Shown: in pieces, positions 43,778-52,127 of the stretch
Layout: each line of letters begins with the position of its first letter
How positions within the stretch are numbered: the stretch's first letter is position 1
NCBI GenBank assembly: GCA_049323615.1
Contig: JBMOPD010000022.1
Span: 9,489 to 73,488 of the forward strand
Reading direction: 5' to 3'
DNA from: JBMOPD01 sp049323615
GTDB lineage: Bacteria > Bacillota > Desulfotomaculia > Desulfotomaculales > Desulfocucumaceae
Length of the DNA stretch: 64,000 nt
Notes under the pieces: generated by a model
What the model was told of the DNA's origin: nothing
Seen by the model: the letters and a program-made list of their open reading frames with translations, nothing else
Databases searched by the model: none
Program-made: the position numbers and the translations under genes

Positions 43778-44326
43778 CTACAGGTCGTCTTTACCGGTGA
43801 ACTGGGTTCCCTTTCCGCCCTGGAACAGGTTAACCCCGCGGGCAATGGCAATGGTCAGCACAATGGCGATGATCATCTCGGCTATAGCCTGGGGAATGAT
43901 GGTAACGATCACCGCCGGCGGGATGTAGCCCCGGAAAACGGCCATGGACAGAACCAGGGTGGTATTGGTAAGGGTGCCGAACAGGCCGGCGGCGCCCCAG
44001 GCCAGGTAGAGGTTCACCCGTCTCAAGGCCGCAAAGACCAGGTAGGCCACCAGCCCGATGAAAAGCCGGGGCAGCACCGAAACCAGCGGATCGGCAAACA
44101 GCGGGTTATCAGCGTTAAGGAAACTAAAAATCCCGAAAATTGCCCCCACCAGGATCCCCACCACGGGCCCTTCCAGGACGCCCCCAAGGATGGCCGGCAC
44201 GTGCATGATGGTGGCGTTGCCGGCCACATTGGGCACCGGAATGAAGCCCAGCCTGGTCACCCCCAGGAGGATGGCGATGGCCCCCAATATTCCCGATATG
44301 ACGATTTTTCTTACCGAAAGATTCAT
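43778..44326 (-). CDS. ECF transporter S component (substrate unknown, possibly pantothenate)
   Basis: A 182-residue membrane protein with six hydrophobic segments and the S-component pattern, including VAGNATIMHVPAILGGVLEGPVVGILVGAIFG. It confers substrate specificity on the EcfA1A2T module encoded just downstream. Pantothenate is a candidate because coaX lies at the far end of the same strand. The intervening peptidase and unknown genes argue for something else, such as a peptide- or amide-linked precursor. ATG start with GAGGGGAG upstream. Confidence 0.85.
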   Translation of the reverse strand: MNLSVRKIVISGILGAIAILLGVTRLGFIPVPNVAGNATIMHVPAILGGVLEGPVVGILVGAIFGIFSFLNADNPLFADPLVSVLPRLFIGLVAYLVFAALRRVNLYLAWGAAGLFGTLTNTTLVLSMAVFRGYIPPAVIVTIIPQAIAEMIIAIVLTIAIARGVNLFQGGKGTQFTGKDDL

Positions 44327-44354
44327 TAAAATATCACTCCCCTCTGTTTTTACC

Positions 44355-44388
44355 GGGCCCTTCCTCCGCCCCAGGGGGCGGAGGGCCC
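44355..44388. promoter_or_regulatory. Strong GC-rich hairpin in the ECF operon leader
   Basis: CCTCCGCCCC (44363-44372) pairs perfectly with GGGGCGGAGG (44375-44384), extended by outer GGGC/GCCC pairs. It ends 29 bp ahead of the S-component start and has no T tract. Confidence 0.6.
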
Positions 44389-44587
44389 TAATGCTAAGAT
44401 TAGTCCATCATTATTTTGGGAAACCGGTATTTTGCCAATATTCCGGGCAATTCCCTGTTCTTCTTTCTTCAGTAGTCATTCCCACCCCGCTTTGGGTTTT
44501 TATTGCCTTATGCCGGATCCCAAAATGATCCCCATTATGGCCAGTTGCCGTACCGGATGATCGCCACTTGCGGGAACCATTATAATT

Positions 44588-44612
44588 ATATGTTCCGCTA
44601 TAAGGAACATAT
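44588..44612. promoter_or_regulatory. Palindromic operator candidate for the IclR regulator
   Basis: TATGTTCCGCTATAAGGAACATA: 8-bp inverted arms (44589-44596 and 44604-44611) around a 7-nt centre, followed by a further half-site TTCCGCTA at 44614-44621. The TTCCG...GGAA symmetry is of the kind IclR-family proteins bind. It lies between the iclR stop and the ECF operon start. Confidence 0.5.
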
Positions 44613-44630
44613 ATTCCGCTACAAGCCCAT

Positions 44631-45404
44631 TTAATAATCCCGGTAGCCCAGCCCGGCCGAAATTTTTGCCGCCGTCTCCTTGAGCCGGGCCGCCAGGGGC
44701 AGTACAGCCCCGCCGTTCAGCCGCACCGACGGGGCGGCTATGCTGATGGCCGCCACCACCCGGCCGTCGTGGCCGAACACCGGGGCCCCCAGGCAGACAA
44801 TGCCCTCGATGTATTCGCCGTTATCCACCGCGTATCCCTGGCTGCACACCCGTTCCAGCTCCCGTTCCAGCACCAGCCGGTCGGTAATGGTGTTGTCCGT
44901 ATAGCGCCTGAAAGAGGTATAACTCAAGGCCCGCTCCCTTTCTTCGGGGGTAAGGTGGGCCAGGATGGCCTTCCCCAGCCCGCTGCAGTGGGCCGGCACC
45001 CGTACGCCCACATCGAGGCCGATGCGGAGGGGCTCCCTGCTTTCCCACCGGTCGAGGTAAATAATCTCTCCCTTGTCCAGTACGGCCAGGTTGACTGTTT
45101 CATTGCAGGAATAAAACAGGTTTTCCAAAAAGGGGGCGGCCAGCTTGCGCACTCCCAGGCGGTTGGCCACCTGGCTCCCCATTTCAAAGAGCTTCAGGGT
45201 CAGCGCATACTTCCCGTTGGGCATCTGCCTTACCAGGCCCAGCTTCTCCATTGTGGCCACCAGGCGGAAAACGGTTGTTTTCCCCATGGCTAACTCCCGG
45301 CTGAGGCCGGTAATGCCCATTTCGTCGGTCCGGCAAAGGGCGTCCAGCACGGAAAAGGCCCTTTCCACCGAGTTTATGCATTCCTTGAAATCTTTCTTGG
45401 CCAT
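44631..45404 (-). CDS. IclR-family transcriptional regulator
   Basis: A 257-residue regulator with an N-terminal winged helix (GITGLSRELAMGKTTVFRLVATMEKLGLV). The C-terminal effector domain contains HCSGLGKAILAHLTPEER and IAAPSVRLNG. It controls a catabolic or transport operon in response to a small molecule. A matching palindrome lies immediately downstream, ahead of the ECF importer genes on the same strand, so these are a likely target. ATG start with AGGGGGTG. Confidence 0.93.
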   Translation of the reverse strand: MAKKDFKECINSVERAFSVLDALCRTDEMGITGLSRELAMGKTTVFRLVATMEKLGLVRQMPNGKYALTLKLFEMGSQVANRLGVRKLAAPFLENLFYSCNETVNLAVLDKGEIIYLDRWESREPLRIGLDVGVRVPAHCSGLGKAILAHLTPEERERALSYTSFRRYTDNTITDRLVLERELERVCSQGYAVDNGEYIEGIVCLGAPVFGHDGRVVAAISIAAPSVRLNGGAVLPLAARLKETAAKISAGLGYRDY

Positions 45405-45512
45405 GGCACCCCCTGAAGCCTCTGAAGTTTCAAAATTATTTCAAATGCCGTACTGGTGTTCATTTTCTACAAATAAGGGCCGGTTTCCTGCCTGGTCAAA
45501 AATTATACATGA

Positions 45513-46457
45513 TCAATCCGGTGCGGCGGACTTTGAGGGCCGGCCCACCGCCGGGCGGGCCTTTTCCGCCTGCGCCGCCTCTTTTTCGCCGATGCCCAGG
45601 TATACGCCGGACAAGACCATCAGGCCCCCGGCCAGGTGGTAGAAATACAGCTTCTCTCCGAGCAAAAGAAAAGCCAGCACGGCGGCGTAAACCGGAATGA
45701 GGTTGTAAAAGGCCGCCGCCCTGGCCGGCCCTATCTCGGATACGCCCTTGTTCCAGCCCAGGAAGGCCAGCACCGAGGCAAAAACACCCAGGTAGACCAG
45801 CGCCAGGCAGTGGACGGGACTGAAGGCGGGGACCGCCCCGCCCCATTCGTAAAACATGGCCGGGAGGAGGAAAAGCACCCCGGCCAGGTTGGCGAAGGTG
45901 GTGGTTTCCAGCGGCGACAGGCGGGACATCACCTTCTTGCCCAATACCGTGAAAAAGGCCCACACCAGGGTGTCGAAAAAAACAAGCACATCCCCGGGGT
46001 TAAGGCCCAGGGAAACAAGAATCTCCCAGGACCCCCGGGCGGCAATGATCACCACCCCCAGGAAGGACAGCAAAAGCCCGGCCAACTGCTTCAAGCCGGG
46101 GTTCTCCTTCAGCCAGAGGGCCGACAAAAGGGCCACCGAAATGGGACTGAAGGCGTTGATAATGGTGCTGTTGACTGCCGTGGTGTACTTCAGGCCGAAG
46201 TACAGTATGGTGTTGAAGCCAAACACGCCGCTTAAGCCCAGCAGGGCAAGGGGCAGGAGCATTTCCTTCTCCGGCCGCCTGAATAGGCCCCCGGCCTGCA
46301 GGATAATCAACAAAATAACCAGGGAAACAGCGAACCTGGCCGTGGTTATGGTAAAGGGGGGCAGACTCTGCACCAGCACTTTGCCCACAATAAAGTTGGA
46401 GCTCCAGACAAGCGGCACCAGGAGCATGATCAGGTAAATGGGTTTTACCGGCCTCAC
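45513..46457 (-). CDS. EamA/DMT-family transporter
   Basis: A 314-residue membrane protein with ten hydrophobic segments in two EamA repeats. The first begins near LVWSSNFIVGKVLVQ and the second near GDVLVFFDTLVWAFFTVLGKKV. It exports or imports small metabolites; the substrate is not predictable. GTG start at 46457 after GGAGG. It is transcribed alone between iclR and the terminator of the acyl-CoA operon. Confidence 0.9.
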   Translation of the reverse strand: MRPVKPIYLIMLLVPLVWSSNFIVGKVLVQSLPPFTITTARFAVSLVILLIILQAGGLFRRPEKEMLLPLALLGLSGVFGFNTILYFGLKYTTAVNSTIINAFSPISVALLSALWLKENPGLKQLAGLLLSFLGVVIIAARGSWEILVSLGLNPGDVLVFFDTLVWAFFTVLGKKVMSRLSPLETTTFANLAGVLFLLPAMFYEWGGAVPAFSPVHCLALVYLGVFASVLAFLGWNKGVSEIGPARAAAFYNLIPVYAAVLAFLLLGEKLYFYHLAGGLMVLSGVYLGIGEKEAAQAEKARPAVGRPSKSAAPD

Positions 46458-46491
46458 ACCTGTTTTCCTCCGCGGGAATAATTTGTCACCA

Positions 46492-46538
46492 CAAAAAAAT
46501 AAAGCCTCCTGATTCTATGATTATATAACAGGAGGCTT
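46492..46538 (-). terminator. Terminator of the DUF2148/SCP2 acyl-CoA operon
   Basis: Perfect 10-bp stem AAGCCTCCTG/CAGGAGGCTT with a 17-nt AT-rich loop. On the minus strand it is followed by TTATTTTTTTG. It lies 20 bp past the last gene of the operon. Confidence 0.85.
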
Positions 46539-46557
46539 CAAAATAATAATTATTTTG

Positions 46558-47799
46558 TTATTCCCCGTAGTTCCTGAGGATGGCCCCGGCCGCCGCCAGG
46601 GCCAGCACATCGTTGGACCCGTCTTCAATCAGGGCGGCCCGGGCATCCCGGAAGAGTTTTTCAATATGGTACTCCTTGCTCACCCCGTACCCGCCGAAGA
46701 GCTGGACCGCCTCGTGGGCCACCTCGAAGGCGGCCTGGGTGCAGTATACCTTGGAGGCAATGGAGTACTCGGTCCGGGGCGGGGAGATGCTCATGTTGTA
46801 GACCAGGGCCTTGCGGGAGATGGCCCGGCTGGTCTCCACCTTCATAAACATGTCGAACAGCTTTTTCTGCACCAGCTGGTGCTCACAGAGCGGCTTACCG
46901 CCCTGCACCCGCTCCCTGGAGTAGCGCAGGGCCTCCTCGAAGGCCGCCCGGCCCACGCCGGTGAAAAAGGCGCCCATACAGGCGTTGGCCGTGGCCAGGG
47001 TCATGTCCAGCATGGCCTCGTAAGTATCCGGATCGGCCACCATGCACCAGCCGGGGATGCGCACATTGTCGAAGAAGATCTCGCCCTGGGGCAGTTCCCG
47101 CTGGCCCATTTTGTTCAGGGGCTTGCCCTTGGAAACCCCGGGCAGGTCCAGGGGAATGATGGCGATGCCGCCGCCGGCCATGCCCATGGACTGGTCGATA
47201 TTTAAAAAGAGCAGGGCGTGGGTGGCGTTGGGGCCGTTGGAAACCCAGGAGGACTTCTGCCCGTTGATTATCCAGCCGTCCCCGTCCCGCCGGGCCTTAA
47301 CGTTGCCGGTGATAAGAGGATTATTAAAGTACGGCGTGCCCACCAGCAGCGTATCCGAACCGTGGTCCGGCTCGGTGATGGCCCAGCAGCCGATGAAGCT
47401 GCAGTCGGTACTGTTGACAAAGGGATCTACTATATTTTTAATCAGCTCTTCTTCACCCATAAGGGAGGCGAAGAAGGAGGGGAAGGTGTCCACCCCCAGG
47501 GACACCGCGAAGCCCACGCTGCCCCAGGCTATCTCCTCCCAGAAGATGTGCAGTTCCAGGGGGGAAAGGCCCATGCCGCCGAAGTGCTCCGGAATAAAGA
47601 CGGTATGGTAGCCGAGCTCTTTCATCTTTCTCATTACATCCCAGTAAATCGATTCTTTTTTCAGCACATCCCCGGGGCCGGCCAGGGCGTCCAGCTGGAT
47701 GGCGGCCGGGCGGAGGACCTCCCCGGCGAACTTGTGCACCGACTTTTTGAGGTCCATCTGCTCATCGGTCAGATTCATGTCCAGTTCCAGGTATTCCAT
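46558..47799 (-). CDS. Acyl-CoA dehydrogenase family protein with altered catalytic residue
   Basis: A 413-residue ACAD-fold flavoprotein. It has FIPEHFGGMGLSPLELHIFWEE, the FAD-site segment CWAITEPDHGSDT and RDARAALIEDGSNDVL near the C-terminus. In the usual IYEGTxEIQ motif, Glu is the catalytic base; here the aligned residue is D393 (IEDGS), and the Tyr before it is Glu. Activity with a shorter base, or a different reaction, is possible. It is the last gene of the operon after acyl-CoA ligase, SCP2 and thiolase genes. ATG start with AAAGGAG. Confidence 0.88.
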   Translation of the reverse strand: MEYLELDMNLTDEQMDLKKSVHKFAGEVLRPAAIQLDALAGPGDVLKKESIYWDVMRKMKELGYHTVFIPEHFGGMGLSPLELHIFWEEIAWGSVGFAVSLGVDTFPSFFASLMGEEELIKNIVDPFVNSTDCSFIGCWAITEPDHGSDTLLVGTPYFNNPLITGNVKARRDGDGWIINGQKSSWVSNGPNATHALLFLNIDQSMGMAGGGIAIIPLDLPGVSKGKPLNKMGQRELPQGEIFFDNVRIPGWCMVADPDTYEAMLDMTLATANACMGAFFTGVGRAAFEEALRYSRERVQGGKPLCEHQLVQKKLFDMFMKVETSRAISRKALVYNMSISPPRTEYSIASKVYCTQAAFEVAHEAVQLFGGYGVSKEYHIEKLFRDARAALIEDGSNDVLALAAAGAILRNYGE

Positions 47800-47811
47800 G
47801 GCTTAACTCCT

Positions 47812-49416
47812 TTACTGGTAGTTTTCAAACCGGTAGACGTTGGCGGCGCCGGGTATGAACTGCTCCCGCAGTACCCGGTCCAGGTTCTTCTCGGAAACGG
47901 TTTTGGGGATCTCGCCGACCACCTGGATGTATGAAGGGATGGAGTTTTTCTCCAGCCCTTTGAGGCAGGCTGCGAACAGCGACCGGGGGTCGATGGCCCG
48001 CCCGGGGAAGGGCACCACCGCCGCTACCAGGTCGCTTTCCCCGGGGGCGCCGCTGGCCGCCGGAATGCCGTAAACGCAGACCTCGGACACGTCCGGGTGC
48101 TCGGCGATGACCTTTTCTACGTAGTCCGGCAGGATGAAGTCCCCCTGCCTCCTCAGTCCCCCGCCCTTGCGGAAGTCAAAGAAGAACCAGCCGTCGGCGT
48201 CCTGGTGGCACATGTCGCCGGTGCGCAGCCAGCCGCCGCGGGTCTTTTCACTGGACGCCTGCGGGTTGCCGTGGTATTCCACCGTGGTTTCACCCTGGAC
48301 CATGCGGCAGATCAGCTCGCCTATTTCTCCCGGCCCGCACTCGGTGTCGTCTTCCCGCACCACCTTCATCTCCATCAGGCCGGGCAGCGGCTTGCCGAAA
48401 GACCCGATGGGCCCCTGTCCGGGCGATTTATGGGCAAAGCCCCCCTCCACGGCCCCGTACCACTCGTGTATCTGCACATTAAAGCGCTTTTCAAAGTCCT
48501 CCCAGATGGAGATGGGGGTGCCGGCACTGATCACCTTGCGCACCGGGTTGTCCCCGTCGTTGTCCCGCGCCGGCTCGCTGTATATGCCCATCATCATCCC
48601 GCCCAGCAGCGAGAAGGTGGTGCAGCCGAAGCGGCGGCAGATGTCCCAGATCCGGCTCTTGGTGAAGTTGCGGCTGAAGACCCCCCGTATCCCCAGCCCC
48701 AGGGCCGGTATCAGGGACACCGCCTGGGCGTTGCCGTGGGTGAAGGACAGCCCGGTGTACACCACATCGTCCTCTCTGTACTGCCAGACCAGCTGGGCCA
48801 GCACCTTGTAGACGGCCAGCCTGTCCTCGCCCACCCGCACCCCTTTGGGATTGCCGGTGGTCCCGGAGGTGTAGATTATCTCCAGGGGCACCCTGGGGTC
48901 GGATTTGGGCCGGTCCACCGGGCCGGTGTACGGTCCCTCCAGGATCTCGTTCAGGCTTGGATAGAGGCCGCTGACCGGCGCCTCGAAGCCCGGCTTGTAC
49001 ATCACCCCGATTACTTTTAGGTCCGGCAGGGCTTTTAAGACAGGTTCCAGGTTACCGGTCAGTTCGTTGGCGAAAATAACCCCCCTGGAACCCGAGTCGG
49101 ACAGCTGGTACTGGAGCTTCTCCCCTTTGGAACGGGGATCGATGGGCACCAGCACGGCGCCGCTCATAGAGGCCGCCAGCATGCTGTACAGGAATTCCGG
49201 GTGGTTGCGCATGACCACGGCAAAGGTGTCCCCCTGGCCGATCCCGCTTTTCAGCAGGGCATGGGCTATCCGGCAGGAGTTTTCAAAGATTTCCCGGTAA
49301 GTAAGAACTTCTGCGGGGTGGTCGCCATTTTCAAAGGTAAGCACCGGAAAATCCGGCTTTTCCTCTACCATCATGGCCAGTTCGGCGGCAAACACCCCTC
49401 CAGCGGTTTGGGCCAT
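47812..49416 (-). CDS. AMP-forming acyl-CoA ligase
   Basis: A 534-residue ANL-superfamily enzyme. The phosphate loop is IIYTSGTTGNPKGV, then HEWYGAVEGGF and WLRTGDMCHQDADG. The late segment carries DFILPDYVEKVIAEHPDVSEVCVYG. It activates a carboxylic acid to its CoA ester with ATP. It resembles CaiC-like and medium-chain ligases; no substrate can be named. In most members the region before the hinge has the form RxKDxIxxxG; here it reads DFRKGGGLRRQG, so the loop is atypical. ATG at 49416 is preferred to TTG two codons upstream (AAGGAGG, 7-nt gap). Confidence 0.9.
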   Translation of the reverse strand: MAQTAGGVFAAELAMMVEEKPDFPVLTFENGDHPAEVLTYREIFENSCRIAHALLKSGIGQGDTFAVVMRNHPEFLYSMLAASMSGAVLVPIDPRSKGEKLQYQLSDSGSRGVIFANELTGNLEPVLKALPDLKVIGVMYKPGFEAPVSGLYPSLNEILEGPYTGPVDRPKSDPRVPLEIIYTSGTTGNPKGVRVGEDRLAVYKVLAQLVWQYREDDVVYTGLSFTHGNAQAVSLIPALGLGIRGVFSRNFTKSRIWDICRRFGCTTFSLLGGMMMGIYSEPARDNDGDNPVRKVISAGTPISIWEDFEKRFNVQIHEWYGAVEGGFAHKSPGQGPIGSFGKPLPGLMEMKVVREDDTECGPGEIGELICRMVQGETTVEYHGNPQASSEKTRGGWLRTGDMCHQDADGWFFFDFRKGGGLRRQGDFILPDYVEKVIAEHPDVSEVCVYGIPAASGAPGESDLVAAVVPFPGRAIDPRSLFAACLKGLEKNSIPSYIQVVGEIPKTVSEKNLDRVLREQFIPGAANVYRFENYQ

Positions 49417-49444
49417 ATTCAATCCTCCTTACACCTGTCTCTTT

Positions 49445-49834
49445 TTATTTCGGCAGGCCGTACTTGTCGCAAATCCCGGGATAGTTTTCATAATTGGGTC
49501 CCAGCAGCGGGAGCAGCTTCATTACCTTATCCATCGACCCCTTGCTGGTGATCAGCCGCTTGGCCATGGCCACCGGCAGGCTAACCTGATTCAGCCAGAA
49601 TTTGTGGGCGGTATCCGCCGCCAGGTTCATCTCCACATCGGCCTTGATATCCTGGTCGCCGGTTTTCACCCCGTCGGGAGTAATCCACAGGGTCCCGTCG
49701 GGATCCCGCAGGTTGTACTTTACCGTCAGCCCGGCCCCCTTCATTTTGGGCCCGCTTTCCGGGTGGTCCAAAAGGCTTTGCCACAACTCTCCCAATACCT
49801 CGTACATCTGGGCGGTATCCTTGTAGACTGCCAT
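49445..49834 (-). CDS. SCP2 sterol-binding domain protein
   Basis: A 129-residue single-domain protein with the SCP2 core GAGLTVKYNLRDPDGTLWITPD and DIKADVEMNLAADTAHKFWLNQVSLPVAMAKRLI. SCP2 domains bind hydrophobic acyl or sterol-like ligands in a tunnel. It sits between a thiolase of the SCPx type and an acyl-CoA ligase; in animals SCP2 and this thiolase are fused in one polypeptide. It may hold the pathway intermediate. ATG start with GAGGGGG. Confidence 0.9.
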   Translation of the reverse strand: MAVYKDTAQMYEVLGELWQSLLDHPESGPKMKGAGLTVKYNLRDPDGTLWITPDGVKTGDQDIKADVEMNLAADTAHKFWLNQVSLPVAMAKRLITSKGSMDKVMKLLPLLGPNYENYPGICDKYGLPK

Positions 49835-49858
49835 TGTTTAATCCCCCTCAATCTTTTT

Positions 49859-49918
49859 TTGGGGACATTCCTCCGACTCCCCCAGACTTATGCCCATCAA
49901 GAGGAGGTGTGTCCCCTT
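49859..49918. repeat. Intercistronic long hairpin
   Basis: GGGGACA..CCTCC (49861-49874) is matched by GGAGG..TGTCCCC (49903-49916) around a 28-nt interval. It fills most of the gap between the SCPx thiolase stop and the SCP2 start. It has no T tract on the minus strand, so it is not a simple terminator. Confidence 0.5.
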
Positions 49919-49923
49919 TCCTC

Positions 49924-51162
49924 TTATTCCTTTTCAAAGATTCCCAGCACCATGGCCGCTTCCTCCTGTCCCAGGTTGCCGCCGCCGTTTTCCACCAGCC
50001 CCAGGCGGGCTCCCTCCACCTGGCGCGGGCCGGCCTCGCCGCGGAGTTGGGTGACGATTTCGTGCACCATGGCCAGGCCAGAGGCGCCGATGGGGTGTCC
50101 CCTGGATTCCAGGCCGCCGGAAACGTTGATGGGAATCCTGCCCCCCAGCCTGGTGGCCCCCGATTCGGCCAGCAGGCCTCCTTCCCCCCTGGCGCAGAAC
50201 CCCAGCGCCTCGGTCTGCAGCAGTTCGCCGAAGGCGGTGGCGTCGTGCATCTCGGCCACGTCAATATCCTCCGGTCCCACCCCGGCAAGGCTGTAAAGCT
50301 TGTTGGACAGGCGGGCGCCGATCTCTTCCTCCTCGGTGGGCCGATCCATGCCGGACCCCAGGATGCAGGCCCGCACCTTCACCGGGCGGGGGCCGGCCAG
50401 CTTTTGCAAAAAGTCCCGGGAGCAGAGTACCGCCGCCGCGGCCCCGTCGCCCACCGGAGAGCACATGGCCCGGGTCAGCGGGTAGGAAATCAGCGGTTCG
50501 GCCAGCACCTCCTCCACCGTCATGTTTTTTTGAATCTGGGCCAGCGGGTTCATGCTGCCGTGGTAGTGGTTCTTGGAGGCGATGATGGCCAGTTGCCGCT
50601 GGGTGGTGCCGTACCTGGACATGTGCAGCCGGCAGGCGGCCGCGTAAATGTCCATGAATATGCTCCGCCCCTGGCCCGGCGGCGCCTGGCCCTCGGGAAT
50701 TTTCACCGCCGCCAGTTTATCCAGCTCCATCAGGCTCTGGATGTGGGCCACGGCATTCTCCACGTCCAGGGCCGAGGTGTAGGCCTTAAAGGCAAAGGTC
50801 TTGTCCGCGTGGGTAATCTTTTCGGCGCCCACGGCCAGGACAACATCATACATGCCCGAAGCCACGGCCAGGTAGGCCAGGTAAAAGGCGGTGGTGGCCC
50901 CGGCGCAGGCGTTCTCGGTGTTGATCACCGGTATGCCCTCAATTCCCAGGGGCCTTAGGGCCACCTGGCCTTTGATTGAATGCTGCCCGGTATACATCCC
51001 CCAGAAGGTGTTGGAAAAGTAGGCGGCCTCGATGTCCTTTTTGTCTATGCCGGCGTCCTTGAGCACTTTGTCCACCGCCTCGGCGGTCATGCCCTTGATG
51101 GCGCCGTCCAGGTACTTGCCGAACTTGTTCATGCCCACGCCGATTACAAAAACATCCCGCAT
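49924..51162 (-). CDS. Thiolase family protein, SCPx type
   Basis: A 412-residue thiolase-fold enzyme of the nonspecific-lipid-transfer (SCPx) group. The nucleophile is C86 in NTENACAGATTAF, followed by MHDATAFGELLQTEALG and the His in SRGHPIGASG. It cleaves 3-ketoacyl-CoA, typically branched or steroid side-chain substrates in characterised relatives. The start ATG at 51162 matches the family N-terminus MRDVFVIGVGMNKFGK; the longer frame reads through a promoter-like stretch. The usual DUF35 partner of such thiolases is absent; DUF2148 proteins are upstream instead. Confidence 0.9.
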   Translation of the reverse strand: MRDVFVIGVGMNKFGKYLDGAIKGMTAEAVDKVLKDAGIDKKDIEAAYFSNTFWGMYTGQHSIKGQVALRPLGIEGIPVINTENACAGATTAFYLAYLAVASGMYDVVLAVGAEKITHADKTFAFKAYTSALDVENAVAHIQSLMELDKLAAVKIPEGQAPPGQGRSIFMDIYAAACRLHMSRYGTTQRQLAIIASKNHYHGSMNPLAQIQKNMTVEEVLAEPLISYPLTRAMCSPVGDGAAAAVLCSRDFLQKLAGPRPVKVRACILGSGMDRPTEEEEIGARLSNKLYSLAGVGPEDIDVAEMHDATAFGELLQTEALGFCARGEGGLLAESGATRLGGRIPINVSGGLESRGHPIGASGLAMVHEIVTQLRGEAGPRQVEGARLGLVENGGGNLGQEEAAMVLGIFEKE

Positions 51163-51261
51163 GATAAACCTTCCTTTTTCTTTTTTTAACCACAGAGAGC
51201 ACAGAAAAGGGCTTAACATTAACCCCTGGCCCTTGCAAAGGGCATGTCGGGAATGCCCTCC

Positions 51262-52125
51262 CTATTCTGAATTCTGGCTTCTGGATTCTGAATTCTGACA
51301 GTTGTACCGCGCCTCAATCTGAGGGCCGTGCCTGGCCGCCAGTTCGGCCATCTCCATGACACATTCGCAGAGCTTCTCCTCGGCCTGCTCGCTGGCGCCC
51401 CAGGCGATCAGGTTGTTGGCCTCCCACCACCGGTCGGCCGCCTTGAACACCGGCCGGCCGCCTCCGGGAAAGGCCATGAAGTGGGTGGGGATGCTGGCCA
51501 GCATGGTGTTGATGTGGTCCTGATAGCGGAATTTGCGGTTCATGATGTCCCGGCTGTACCAGACCATCTCCCGGCTTGGCCCCAGGGGCAGTCCCAGCAC
51601 GTTGCTGCAGCCCGGCAGATATCCCAGGGCGCCGGCCACCCCGCCGCTGGACCCCTGGATGCGGTTGTCCACGTTGTACTGCCAGGCGGCGGCGCAGGCC
51701 CAGTCGCAGGCAATCCCCAGGTCCAGGACCTTCCAGTTGCAGCAGGGCCCCCCACCGATAAGGCCGGTGCCGCGGTTTTCCCTGGCGTACCGGTTGAACT
51801 CGGCGCAGGTGGGGAACCCGCAGGCGCCGCAGTTCCAGCTCATCTCGGACACTGTCATTTCAGCCCCGACCAGCACCAGCACCGGCGGATTTCCGGCCTC
51901 GTAAAAATCCTTGAAGGTGGTGTAGTCCCAGTACACAAACTGGGAAACCTTGGCCAGCACCCCCAGGCCTTCGATAATGGGCACCAGGTCCTCGCCGGTG
52001 ATTATTTCGGTCTGCAGCTTGAGCCTGCCGGTGATCTGGGGCGCCTTGTGCACGGCGTGGACCACGTGCCTGGCCACATCCAGCAGGTGCTCCCGGGCCG
52101 CTTCTTTTCCGGTGTATCGCGCCAT
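51262..52125 (-). CDS. DUF2148 Fe-S protein (second of a pair)
   Basis: A 287-residue cysteine-rich protein. The motif NCGACGFPTCAEF (near residue 105) has the C-x2-C-x4-C arrangement of a 4Fe-4S site, followed by GGPCCNWKVLDLGIACDWACAAAW, the DUF2148 signature. The function is unknown; redox or corrinoid-related roles have not been established. It is translated 2 nt after the preceding DUF2148 gene. The last twelve residues (CQNSESRSQNSE) and the stop are encoded by a heptamer repeat array, so the C-terminus appears extended or replaced. ATG start with GAGGAG. Confidence 0.8.
   Translation of the reverse strand: MARYTGKEAAREHLLDVARHVVHAVHKAPQITGRLKLQTEIITGEDLVPIIEGLGVLAKVSQFVYWDYTTFKDFYEAGNPPVLVLVGAEMTVSEMSWNCGACGFPTCAEFNRYARENRGTGLIGGGPCCNWKVLDLGIACDWACAAAWQYNVDNRIQGSSGGVAGALGYLPGCSNVLGLPLGPSREMVWYSRDIMNRKFRYQDHINTMLASIPTHFMAFPGGGRPVFKAADRWWEANNLIAWGASEQAEEKLCECVMEMAELAARHGPQIEARYNCQNSESRSQNSE
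51263..51297. repeat. Heptamer array (five units) forming a gene end
   Basis: TATTCTG, AATTCTG, GCTTCTG, GATTCTG, AATTCTG (minus strand CAGAATT-type units). It provides the last codons and the stop of the DUF2148 gene. Confidence 0.75.
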
Positions 52126-52127
52126 GG

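Larger units (their letters stand above)
44327..44630. other. 304-bp region between IclR regulator and ECF operon
   Basis: Leader and promoter region of the ECF operon on the minus strand. It contains a strong GC-rich hairpin (44355-44388) and an IclR-type palindrome (44588-44612). No gene or recognisable riboswitch was seen. Confidence 0.6.
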
